Source of the DNA: Piezodorus guildinii
Lineage: Eukaryota; Arthropoda; Insecta; Hemiptera; Pentatomidae
Assembly (NCBI GenBank): GCA_023052935.1
Contig: CM041293.1
Span: forward strand, 152,333,474-152,397,473
Length of the DNA stretch: 64,000 bases
Reading direction: 5' to 3'
The notes under the pieces are model-generated. The model searched no databases and was not told where the DNA came from. It saw nothing but the letters and a program-made list of their open reading frames with translations. Positions 54,960 through 64,000 of this stretch are shown in pieces. Positions within the stretch are counted from its first letter, which is position 1, and each line of letters begins with the position of its first letter. Made by a program: the position numbers and the translations under genes.

Positions 54960-56185
54960 GTACTATCTACTATTATCCTTGAAAATATTTTATTTTATTA
55001 TAAACATCACTTCGGATATAGATGGGAGGATTTAGGTCCATTGGCAAAGACTCATTTATTTATTGTACTTAGAGAACGGTATATATTGAGTAAATTAGAT
55101 TATTTTTATTAAGAAAATATTTAAGAAAATGTGGTACAACCATTAACCACTTTCAAATACCGATTATTTATCTACCTCCACAAAAATCAATCTTCCGCAA
55201 ATATATGATAAATCTAGGCTTTAATGATACATTACTAAACGTATTTGATGTTATCTGTATGTATTTCTAATTTTTTTATTTATATTAACTTTTATGGTTA
55301 CTTAAATAAATAACTATGTATCAAATGAAGCCAGACAAATCGGACTTCCTCTGTTCACAATAAATTATTCTTGGGGTGCGAAATATCCCAGAATAAAATT
55401 AATTTTTCAATTCATCAAATTTTCGAAATTGTAAATTGATTTAAACCCTCTTGGTAAAACGTAACGCACAGTTGGCTATGAAATTTATCCAATAGAAAGA
55501 CCAGAAAAAGATTAACGTATACAATTATTTATATTTCCAACTTAATTTTTCTAAATGATAAACTATAAGAAAGTACTGCCGCGAAGCAAGTTACTTAGAA
55601 ATAAATTTGTTTCTGAAGAGTATTTCCGTTTTTTTTTTCTCCAATTTAATATATCAAATTAGCCTATTGTAATCTATGCAATTTAAATGATAAACTAGTA
55701 TTTCGCATTAGATAGAATCTATGGAAAAATAAATAAAAATAAATTCTGATTCCAAACAAAAAACAATGTCAAGTAGGAAAACTGTCATTGATAACGAGGG
55801 ATGTAGCGATGTTTAGATTGTAGAAGTAATTAAGAAATTTTTTTTTTCAGTTACCAAATAACTTTCGTACCTTGAAATTGATGAAAAATGCATTCATTTT
55901 ACAGTCACCGTAACCTTATATTGAAATCTAATCGTAATTTAATTCTTGATGATTCATATATTTAAATATTAGCAGATTAATTTGATTAATAAATAGAATC
56001 GTGATGCCAGTTTATGTCACTATATTCTTAATTTAGTTACTTGTTTTTTTAACTTATTCACCACATTTCATGATTTCATTCATAAAAGATACTTGTGAAT
56101 TGTGAATGAGCATATTCCAAATAAGCCCACATAAGCCTCGGTAATCGCAGTTAAATTATTCATTAGAGAAACAAAGATCGGAAGA
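54960..56185. other. Unassigned AT-rich sequence
   Basis: Nothing recognised. The frame 54921-55112 starts in the mariner end and is not a gene. Confidence 0.4.
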
Positions 56186-56189
56186 GAGA

Positions 56190-56460
56190 AAGGGCTTTGG
56201 GATTAGGTGCCCCCCCCCCGCCTCCTGAAATCCTCGGTCAAAATTAAGGACTTTAACCCATGAGCCCCAACTTCGGTCATACCCCCGGGTTCATCCTCCA
56301 CAGAACTTGTCAAACTGTAACTGCCCAGTTTTGTTTCGTTTCAAACTGTGTTCCGGATCAGAACTAATTGCTCCACTGATTATTTTAGACTCGGGTTCTA
56401 CTTCGTTGACGGTTGGGACAGATTTAGTTTTAGAAGTAATAGGAACGAAGCACAAGGGAT
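56190..56460. other. GC-richer patch with poly-C
   Basis: C-run at 56210-56219, then CCGCCTCCTGAAATCCTCGG and GTTCCGGATCAGAACTAATT. No frame or repeat match. Confidence 0.35.
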
Positions 56461-56461
56461 A

Positions 56462-57335
56462 TAGGTAAGTGAACTAGAAAAGCACAACATACGACTTGTA
56501 CGTATATTCGTTGTTAAATGCAATAAGAGATTTTCAAAATATTGTTAGATATAAAAAATGGTTTTAGAATGAATAAAATTGAGTTTCGGTAGAAAAATGT
56601 GTTTTATTAAATAATCTTCTAATATTATTGTCTACAACAATCAGTTATATTTATCGGCTTTACATCACTCTCTATTATCTTAAACAAAATTGTATCTAAG
56701 ACAATAATTTTTGTGAAATCTTCAAATTTCTAACAATATATTATATACATATATATTATATTACTGTTCTTATGTTAAAAAAAATAATAATTATCGCAAA
56801 AATAAATATTTGTGCTCTTTTTTTTCTTCTCTTTAGTTTCGCTTCGTTCAAATTTTATAGGTGTTTTTTTTTTCAATGCTAACACGACATTATGGTCAAT
56901 TTATCTAAAATCTAGATAATTAAAGGTACCTTACAGGAGGAATTACAACTTTGACATTTAAGGCCTGTCAGACTATTTCAATCATAATTAAACCTACATG
57001 CTATTGAAGCCCACTATATTTTACATTGATGAAAGGAGTTTATTTAAAATCGTTACAGCCGTTTTTAGAAAATCGTAAAAAAGTGCAAACTGCATAGTAT
57101 AAGGGGACTTTTCTGGTTAGCCAATGTTGATGAAAAGTCGCTTGTAACATCTTTGGCATATACGCTTTTCATGTGTGAAATTTTAGTATTATGTTATAAT
57201 TGAAAGTATTAGCTATAACTTATCGTTTGGTAGACTAGAAACACACATAGACACAGAACTTTTTGGGGGACTTCGTTATTTGGATTCAGAGGACTCAAAA
57301 ACGTGTATAGTGAACATCGGAGATTTTCAAAAATT
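56462..57335 (-). mobile_element. K element, diverged, nearly complete
   Basis: From ATAGGTAAGTGAACTAGAAA/ACATACGACTTGTACG at the 3' side through ATCAATCATAATTAAACCTAC-like and AAATCGTAAAAAAGTGCAAA to TTTTTGGGGGACTTCGTTAT and CAAAAACGTGTATAGTG. More substitutions than most; the 5' terminal block is lost. Confidence 0.7.
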
Positions 57336-57339
57336 TATG

Positions 57340-57460
57340 CGTAGGGAGTGATAACTCTACAGTACAAAATGCATCAAGAAAACGCGAGTGTAATCTCCCA
57401 GAAAATTACACCGCGAGGCCCACGGAATACACGGCCAGTCACGCCACTGGAAGAAGTAGA
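57340..57460 (+). mobile_element. SINE-D, 3' third
   Basis: GGGAGTGATAACTCTACAGT, AAAACGCGAGTGTAATCTCC, AGTCACGCCACTGGAAGAAG follows the end of SINE-D at 43.06-43.2 kb. It begins exactly where the K copy stops. Confidence 0.7.
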
Positions 57461-57639
57461 TAATTACAAATAAAAATAACCAAAATTGAAATAATGTTAC
57501 AATAATTATGTTTTTGTTTTGATTTTCATTGTATATAACAACATAATAGTTGCGTTCACTATACCAGGATGAGCTTGGCATCTGAGATGGTATATTAATA
57601 ACGTGTAATAATATTTTCAATCAATTAATTAAGATAGAG

Positions 57640-57910
57640 AAATAGTGCTGAAGGGGCCGTATAATTAATTTCCGACTCATCGACCAGCCATTAACGCCCC
57701 ATATGGCTTAGATCTCATTAGGAAGATAGGGTACACGTTAAAAATAGAATATAACATAGGAGGCCTAGCTGCTGATTTGCCGTGCGCAACGCAATCATTA
57801 CAGGACGTGTGTGGAGGCGCGTGGGTCAGCACAATTACTGACCCCAGAGCCCTCTGGAGTCTATCACGTAGGGGGTCTTGATCCCGACAAACTTCTCTCG
57901 TCTAGGCTCC
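57640..57910. other. GC-richer patch, no gene recognised
   Basis: Includes CCATTAACGCCCCATATGG and GTGTGGAGGCGCGTGGGTCA. Unique in the window. Confidence 0.35.
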
Positions 57911-57965
57911 ATCTAATATTCCTTACTGTTTTCGATGCTACTCCGAGTAGGCTTCTATGATTGAA

Positions 57966-57966
<1 letters not shown>

Positions 57967-58005
<39 letters not shown>
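57967..58005. repeat. (TA)n microsatellite
   Basis: About 38 bp. Confidence 0.95.
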
Positions 58006-58009
<4 letters not shown>

Positions 58010-58097
58010 GAGGGCTTACATTACAAGATGCGTAGAATCCGAATAACGAATTTAAAAAAATCCGTTTGTCCGGACTCCGCGGCATTTCTCCGCTACT
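58006..58097 (+). repeat. T-family repeat, left part of an interrupted copy
   Basis: CAAGATGCGTAGAATCCGAA, TAACGAATTTAAAAAAATCC, GTTTGTCCGGACTCCGCGGC matches 59105-59170. It breaks at TCTCCGCTACT and resumes at 58490. Confidence 0.85.
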
Positions 58098-58489
58098 TTT
58101 TTTTTTTTTTTTTAACCTTTATTTATTTAGAAATAATACAATCTGCCACAATCTTGGGCAATAAGTATTAGTGATATTAGAGTTCATTCATTCCTTATGT
58201 ACACAAAATAAAGAAATAAAAATAAATGAATACAAAATAAATAAAATATAAAGAAGAATAAATAACCGTAAATAAAGATAAAAATAAAATAAAAGAAATA
58301 AATAATAATAATCTTGGTCACATTCATACATATATATACAATATTTACATACTGCCCCTGGGAACTCCGAATTAAACCCCGACTCCCACAAGTGGGCGTT
58401 GGGGCCCAAGGCTAGGAGATCCCAGCGCCTCTCAGTCAGTCGCGTCACCGGTCTAATAAGCCAGTGGAGACTGAGAGAGGGCGCTAGAG
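58098..58489 (-). mobile_element. 5'-truncated LINE 3' end with 11 bp TSD
   Basis: A poly-T at 58098-58113 (poly-A on the minus strand) and flanking direct repeats TCTCCGCTACT at 58087-58097 and 58490-58500 mark a target-primed insertion. Minus-strand peptide: RPVTRLTERRWDLLALGPNA, HLWESGFNSEFPGAVCKYCI, then 3' UTR with (TAA)n. This looks like the last part of a LINE ORF and UTR, clade unknown. About 390 bp. The clean TSD says it is among the younger insertions here. Confidence 0.85.
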
Positions 58490-59400
58490 TCTCCGCTACT
58501 GGAGCAATTTTTTTTTTTAAATTCGCCACAAAAAATACTAGTCCATGAAACGATGATCTAAGCTGGTTAGTTTTAAAATGGCGGCCGATTAAAAGTGGTT
58601 TAATTCAATAACTCAGTAATTTTTGAAGATAGAGAAAAAAATTTAACAGTGTTTTTTAAGCAAAAATAATTTAATAAAAGAGAAAAAAGAAGAAAAAACA
58701 ATTGAAATTTTACATATAAATACGCTCATAACTCAGTTATTTTCGAGGATAGAGAAAATTGTGTATAGAGTTTTAGCAACAGTAAAGAGCGATAAACAGA
58801 AAAAAAAGAAAGAAGAAAAATGAAAAAATAAATTATATATCGCTAATATATAACCTTATAACTACGTTATTATCGAAGATAGAGAAAAAATTAATTATTG
58901 TTTTTTTAACCAAAATTTAGTAAATAATCATATAAAAGAGAAAAAAATAAAAGAAAAAAATTGAAATTTTACCCAAAATACGCTAATAACTCAGTAACTT
59001 TTTGACGAAAAAGAAGTTTTTTGGTTTATTGTTTTCAATAATCAACCTTCGTAATCGACAAAAGAAAAAAATTATCGCCTCTCAAAATATGAGAACTTAC
59101 GTTTCAAGATGCGTAGAATCAGAATAACGATTTTTAAAAAAATCCGTTTGTCTGGCGTACACGGCATTTCTCAGAAACTACTGAACCAATTTTTTTTTTT
59201 AAATTCGCCACAAAAATAATAGTCCATGCAACGATGATCCTAACACCTAGACGTTGATATCAGCTGGTAAGTTTAAATTGACGGCCGATTAAACGTGATT
59301 TAATTCAACAACTCAGTTATTTTTGAAGATAGAGAAACAATTTATTAGTATTTTTTATCAAAAAAGCGTAAGTCCAAATGGGCATTAGTAGGTAAGTGTG
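58490..59400 (+). repeat. T-family repeat with tandem units of about 125 bp
   Basis: AAATTCGCCACAAAAAATAC, TGGCGGCCGATTAAAAGTG, then tandem units starting at ATAACTCAG near 58608, 58728, 58858 and 58985 (spacing about 120-130 bp), each with GAAGATAGAGAAAAA and TTGAAATTTTAC. At 59090 the leader (CAAGATGCGTAGAATCAGAA) restarts a second copy. Confidence 0.8.
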
Positions 59401-59689
59401 AGTGAAATTTTGTTTTTTAAATGTACTTTAAGTGTGTAATGAAAATATTTTGATGTTATATGAAATATGAAACCCACTCACAAAAGTGGGTCCCCTTAAT
59501 CACATCAGGTTTTTTTATTTATTTATTTTATTTTTTATTTAAAATCCACTCACAACTTGCAGTTTTTACTTACCTCTCCTCTTGAAATCAAGTTTTAAAC
59601 AAACTTGTAACATCTCTCTTTACGTTATAGAATTATCTACTTATTTTTCACCAATAAAACATCTTACAAATGAACCTGAAAAGTAAACA

Positions 59690-59900
59690 ATGTATTTGTA
59701 ACACGCCTTTCACTGACCTCCGTTGTTAAAATAAATTTAAGAACATTAACAAGGTTAAAGAATTAAATTGAGATTAAATAATCCAACAATAAAATAGTCC
59801 CTTTAACGATTACTTAAGTTTATCCGCTTTTCATCATCTTATACAACTATGCAAATAAGATAACGTTTTTCTAAAACCTTAGTAAAGTATATATGTATAT
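59690..59900 (-). mobile_element. K element, 3' fragment
   Basis: CACGCCTTTCACTGACCTCC, GTTGTTAAAATAAATTTAAG, CGCTTTTCATCATCTTATAC. Truncated. Confidence 0.6.
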
Positions 59901-60019
59901 TAATAGTATATATAATATAATATGAATATATATATATACTTTGGAAGAACACAGAGTTTTTTCAAAGTTTGTGTATATCTATACAGGTCTATGAAAAACA
60001 CTATTTTGTCTCATTAGGA

Positions 60020-60308
60020 AAAACGTTGTCCTAGCGACACACGACCTTCAATTATCTCGGTTGTTAATATCAATTTAACTATGATACAAAGTTAGACTTT
60101 AAAAAGTTTAAAGAATTATATTCAGTTTCGTTGGAAACATATTTTTGATTAAATAATATAACAATATAAAATTATGTACAATAATCTCTTAAGTTTATGC
60201 TCTGTTCCTCACTATACATTACCTTGCACAGCTTTGTATATAAGATAATATTTTTCCAAAATCTTTCACTTCCCAACGGTATTTTATACGTTTATATTAT
60301 TGTTTTAA
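60020..60308 (-). mobile_element. K element, 3' fragment ending at a SINE
   Basis: TAGCGACACACGACCTTCAA, TTATCTCGGTTGTTAATATC, TTCCCAACGGTATTTTATAC. Similarity stops where SINE-A begins at 60309. Confidence 0.65.
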
Positions 60309-60641
60309 TTGGGAGCGGCGTGGTCTAGTGGATAGAGCACTAGTCTGCTATGCTCCGGGTCCTGGGTTCGAATACCGGCTGTGGCAGAATATTATTTATT
60401 CTGTTAATTCAGTCGGGGGGCGACCCTAGGGTATGGAGACCCTCCTGGGGCAGACTCAGCCTCTATAAAGTGGGTACCCAAATTAATTGGGGAAAACCTG
60501 GCGGCTGAGCGTGATTAAGGCCTAATCACCTCATTGCACTGCCGTTGGCCTAGAAACAGTACGAATCTCTATATGTACTGAGCCCAAGACCCTTCATGGG
60601 TTGTAGTGGTACAGATTTTTTTTTTTTTTTTTTTTTTTTTA
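60309..60641 (+). mobile_element. SINE-A, full length, poly-T tail
   Basis: GGGAGCGGCGTGGTCTAGTG, TCCTGGGTTCGAATACCGG (B-box with one change), CGGCTGAGCGTGATTAAGG, GTAGTGGTACAGA plus about 24 T's. Same structure as 47755-48096, including the sense-strand T-tail. Confidence 0.88.
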
Positions 60642-60644
60642 TGA

Positions 60645-61310
60645 AACTCATAAGTCAATAGAAATCAAAAGTTTTTTTCTAAATCTATTAATGCCGCAAT
60701 TCTTCTTTAGCTTTATCATAGCTTTTAGCGTTTATTTTCCTTATTTCTTTGAGTTTTTATAATGGAATCGTCTTGACTCTAATGATATAACTACAAAAAA
60801 TATATTTATAGGTTTTACTAATTGAATGGCTAAGTAACGATGTTGACATAACTTACATCTTAAGTAGTTCTATAATAATATTTAACACAATGATTTCTGA
60901 CTTTTCCTGAATAAAGTGGAATGCTAGGCTGGGTCTTTCAAGAAAAATTCTAACTAAACCAATTAGAACCAAGCTATTTAAATTAAACGGAGTTTTCTTC
61001 ACTGAAAGTAAGCAGTTGAACAGTGAAACGAGATCCTTTAGACTGTTCGATCTTAATTAGGAAAACGTGCCTCGTGAAAACAAAAGTACCCCCTTGGTGC
61101 TAGTTAAAACATTCCGAGCTTTTGTAATTAGATTTGTACGGATTGTTATTATATTGTGTTTTTGTTCCTGAAATCTGTTGATGAAACATTTAAATAAATA
61201 AATCGTGCAAACGAAACCACTTTAAACAATTTTTTTCAGTAATGAATATTTGTAATCGAACAAAAAAAAAAAAAAAGAAAAAAGTCTTCCAATCAAAATT
61301 TGCGCCGTTA
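60645..61310. other. Unassigned AT-rich sequence
   Basis: Nothing recognised. Confidence 0.4.
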
Positions 61311-61311
61311 C

Positions 61312-61625
61312 GTTTAAAGATATGTATAACCTGAATAACGAATAAAAAATTATCCGTTTGTCGACCGTCCGCCGAACGTCATCTTCTAAACAATCGAACC
61401 ATTTTTTTTTTCTAAATTTAGTACGAAAATACAGCACAACTGACTATGAATCTAATACCTAGATAAATTCATAAGATTTTTTTAATAAAATTACAGCGAT
61501 AAATTAACAAAATAAAAATTGAAATTTGTCCATATATGAGTAACAAGATAATTTTTTTAGATAGAGAAAAATATGCAAACTGCTTTAGAATCAGTGAAGG
61601 GCGATAAATAAAAATTAAAAAAAGT
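61312..61625 (+). repeat. T-family repeat, diverged copy
   Basis: AAAGATATGTATAACCTGAA, ATCCGTTTGTCGACCGTCC, AACAATCGAACCATTTTTTT matches the leader at 59.1 kb. A unit with TAACAAGATAATTTTTTTAG, ATAGAGAAAAATATGC follows. Confidence 0.6.
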
Positions 61626-61767
61626 TGTCTACATATTCTAGTGACATTATTAAAAGAGATATAAAGATATTGTATTTTCTTTCTATTGCATTTATTTAGA
61701 AGTGATAATGTAGTAAACCAGGATCTTGTAAACCATTTTGTTCAAATATGTTTTATAATTTATATCC

Positions 61768-62300
61768 TCACACAATAATGGAACGACAAGAAACTGCTCG
61801 AAGATACCAATTACTACAACACTTAATAGACAAACGTTCAAAACTTCCAGTATATTACAAAAGACTCATTTACATCACTATCATCAGACCTATTTGGACA
61901 TATGAATCGAGCTTTGGGGCTCTACTAAACCATCTAATTCCTTCCGCATACAATCCTTACAATCCAAAATCCTTCGCAAAATCCTGAATGCCCCATATTT
62001 TGTCACAAATAAACTCCTCCATAATGACCTAAACATTCCATTTGTTGCAGACATAGCCCGTGATAGATACACCTCTTTTCATCCTAAACTCCCTGCCCAC
62101 ACAAACCCACTTCTCGGTAATTTATCTTCTTTATATATCCCTGATAACCCTCCGAGGCGATTGAAAAGAAGGTAGCTTCGGGACCTACTGCCTTAAAATA
62201 GTTAGTGAAGTACTACCACGGGGTAGTTCTTTCTCAAGACATTTTCATGACTTTTCTTCATACCGCATATTTATTTACTGTTTTTTTTTTTTTTTTATAC
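61768..62300 (+). mobile_element. Jockey-like LINE J, 3' coding end and 3' UTR
   Basis: Frame 61748-61987 reads MERQETARRYQLLQHLIDKR, SKLPVYYKRLIYITIIRPIW, TYESSFGALLNHLIP, then a frameshift; after it VTNKLLHNDLNIPFVADIAR, DRYTSFHPKLPAHTNPLLGN, LSSLYIPDNPPRRLKRR, then stop. The 3' UTR carries TACTACCACGGGGTAGTTCT. One frameshift near 61930 in an otherwise open stretch makes this the best-kept J end. 5' truncated. Confidence 0.88.
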
Positions 62301-62304
62301 AGTT

Positions 62305-63098
62305 GAAAATAACAATAAATAAAAAAAAATATATGCTCTATTTGTATAGAGGTTACCCTAAAAGAGAAATACATAATACTTAAAGATACATAAGTACATG
62401 ATCCATTGAATATTAACCTTGGGGTGAAAGACTACAAGGCCAGTAAAACCCTGGTCTCGTTCAGCTTTGTTAATTACTTAGCACTGTACCAAGACTGTGC
62501 CTTTACAAGTTTAAAACAGCCACGTCGTTCTATTGCTTTTCACTCCAAGCCACGTACAAGTTCTTACAAGCGGTTCATTGTGCTGTCTTGTGACCCAATT
62601 TGAATCCTAGCTACCGAAATAAGGAGAATAGAGCGTATGTCTTGACAAAACACCCTTTCAAACAGTTCGGAATCCTGAGAATATAAATTTGAATAGACAA
62701 AGAATGTAAGTTAACGTACAATAAGAATGCCGCACCTGTCTCATTCCGTCATTTTTAACTTAATAAATCTAATTGAATACTAAAGTTAATTATTAGGAAG
62801 TATGAGGAAAATCTTAGTCCGAAGTTTCTTTAGCAGATTGCAAATATTACATATACATTTGAGTGTAAGAAGTTCATTTAATTCTTAACTTTGTATTTAT
62901 TTCAATTGTAGGTTATTTGTTTATCGCTATTTTATGCATTTTTTTATTTTCCATTTTTATGTAATTTTACTTTTAAAATAGTTTATAAATGTGCAATTAC
63001 ATCATTATCATTATTGTTCATGATAATTTTTTCGAAACAAATAGTCATATATCTAAATAAATATTTTTAAAAAATCAGTAGAAAAGACTCTATTCAGT
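62305..63098. other. Unassigned sequence
   Basis: Frame 62406-62603 (65 codons) has no recognised domain. Rest AT-rich. Confidence 0.4.
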
Positions 63099-63100
63099 AT

Positions 63101-63981
63101 TTTTACTTTCACTTAATATATATATAGTAAGGAAAAGTATTGCGATCGTGAAAATTTTTGAATTCCAGTTTTCAACGGAAATACACATTTTAGGGTCCAT
63201 TGAGTCCAAATAACGAAGTCCCGCAAAAAAGGTCTGTGTGTGTGTGTGGTAACCCCCGGGCGGAAACGGTAAGTCCTATGAAACTGAAATTTCATATTTA
63301 AGACAAATATACGCCCGAGACGTTACAAAATCTTGTCATCAAAATAAGCTTACCAGAAGAGCAACTTTGTACCATGCATTTTGCACCTTTTTGACGATTT
63401 TGATTACACTCGCTATATCGATGTAAAATTTAATAAGCTTTATATCATGTAGGTTTCTATATAAATAAGATGGTGTGACAGGGCTTAAATGCCGATATTT
63501 TAAACATTCTTCTTCTAAAGTAACTTTAATTTTTTTGATTCTATAAAAATAACTATATTATCCTGTTATCACTGATGAAAAACAGGTAAATATATAAATT
63601 AAATGAATTCGATATCCAACTAAAGGAGAAAAAATAAAACATATGTTTTTAATGAATTTTTTTGTTTTTGAGCATAAGAGCAGTAATATACATGTATGAT
63701 ATACCGTTGGAAAGCTAAAGATTTTAGAAAAAATATTATCTCATACACAAGCTTTTAAAAGTTAATAGTGAGTGATGAAAAGCCGATAAAACTAACTGAT
63801 TATTTTAGATAATAATATAATAGAGTGTTTAATAAAACTCACGTTTCTATAGAAATTCCATATAATTAATTCTGTAATGGTATTACTCATTTTTATCTCG
63901 TACTGTACTTGAAAATTCTTTAATCGATTTTAGAAACGGCAGAAAGTGAAAGTCTTTTTTTGCCCGCACCTGATTTTTAAA
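63101..63981 (+). mobile_element. K element, full length
   Basis: 5' end TTACTTTCACTTAATATATA, GTATTGCGATCGTGAAAAT, (GT)n at 63234-63248, GTAACCCCCGGGCGGAAAC, TACCGTTGGAAAGCTAAAG, 3' end GCAGAAAGTGAAAGTC, TGCCCGCACCTGATTTTTAA. Complete order with few gaps. Confidence 0.85.
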
Positions 63982-64000
63982 GTATAAAAGTATGTATGAT

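Overview
The window looks like nuclear DNA from an AT-rich arthropod genome, most likely an insect. The grounds are mariner transposase relics, several clades of non-LTR retrotransposon, tRNA-derived SINEs, long (TA)n, (CTAT)n and (GT)n microsatellites, no dense gene array, and one exon with clean GT/AG splice sites that encodes an insect-type Ig-domain start. I cannot name the species. All identifications come from reading translations and comparing segments within the window; no database search was run.

Host gene content is minimal. The one convincing host exon is on the minus strand at 37563-37670 (108 bp, phase 1-1). It encodes the start of an Ig domain like those in insect neural IgSF adhesion proteins of the klingon/CG7166/lachesin kind. 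The window may therefore be largely intron or flank of a long minus-strand adhesion gene, with exons spread wider than the window.

Repeats dominate. (1) A non-coding family, called K here (full length about 0.9 kb), covers roughly 11 kb in more than 20 pieces on both strands. It has a short inverted match near its ends (CTTTCACTTAC / GTAAGTGAAAG) and a 3' end reading GCACCAGA followed by T's. (2) A jockey-like LINE, called J, is present as at least seven truncated 3' pieces, and pieces of four or more other LINE types are also present. (3) Four tRNA-derived SINE families: SINE-A (47.8, 60.3 kb, tail at 40.3 kb) has a poly-T tail and shares its last bases with K; SINE-B is at 44.7 kb, SINE-C at 2.1, 24.7, 38.5 and 48.1 kb, SINE-D at 43.1 and 57.3 kb. 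(4) Three copies of a Hsmar1/SETMAR-type mariner (28.6, 31.4, 53.5 kb), all dead, plus an older mariner relic at 9.1 kb. (5) A DNA-transposon-like element at 26.5-27.6 kb with nested inverted repeats and a 47-codon reading frame resembling the insect DUF4817 helix-turn-helix. (6) Penelope-like or similar ends carrying hammerhead-ribozyme-like motifs (7.6, 14.7, 33.6 kb) and a 230 bp foldback (28.2 kb). (7) Tandem arrays at 14.8-15.8 kb (about 60 bp unit with higher-order structure), 35.5-36.5 kb and 58.6-59.0 kb.

The repeats record a nested history: mariner B sits in a copy of the 26.5 kb element's terminal repeat, so an occupied and an empty site are both in the window; a LINE 3' end with an 11 bp target duplication interrupts a T-family repeat at 58.1-58.5 kb; and mariner C contains a 160 bp piece of its own 3' half inserted upstream. 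Several GC-richer patches matching no repeat in the window (5.7, 17.6, 25.3, 42.6, 46.2, 56.2, 57.7 kb) are the best places to look for conserved non-coding sequence. No operons, CRISPR arrays, rRNA or functional tRNA genes were seen.
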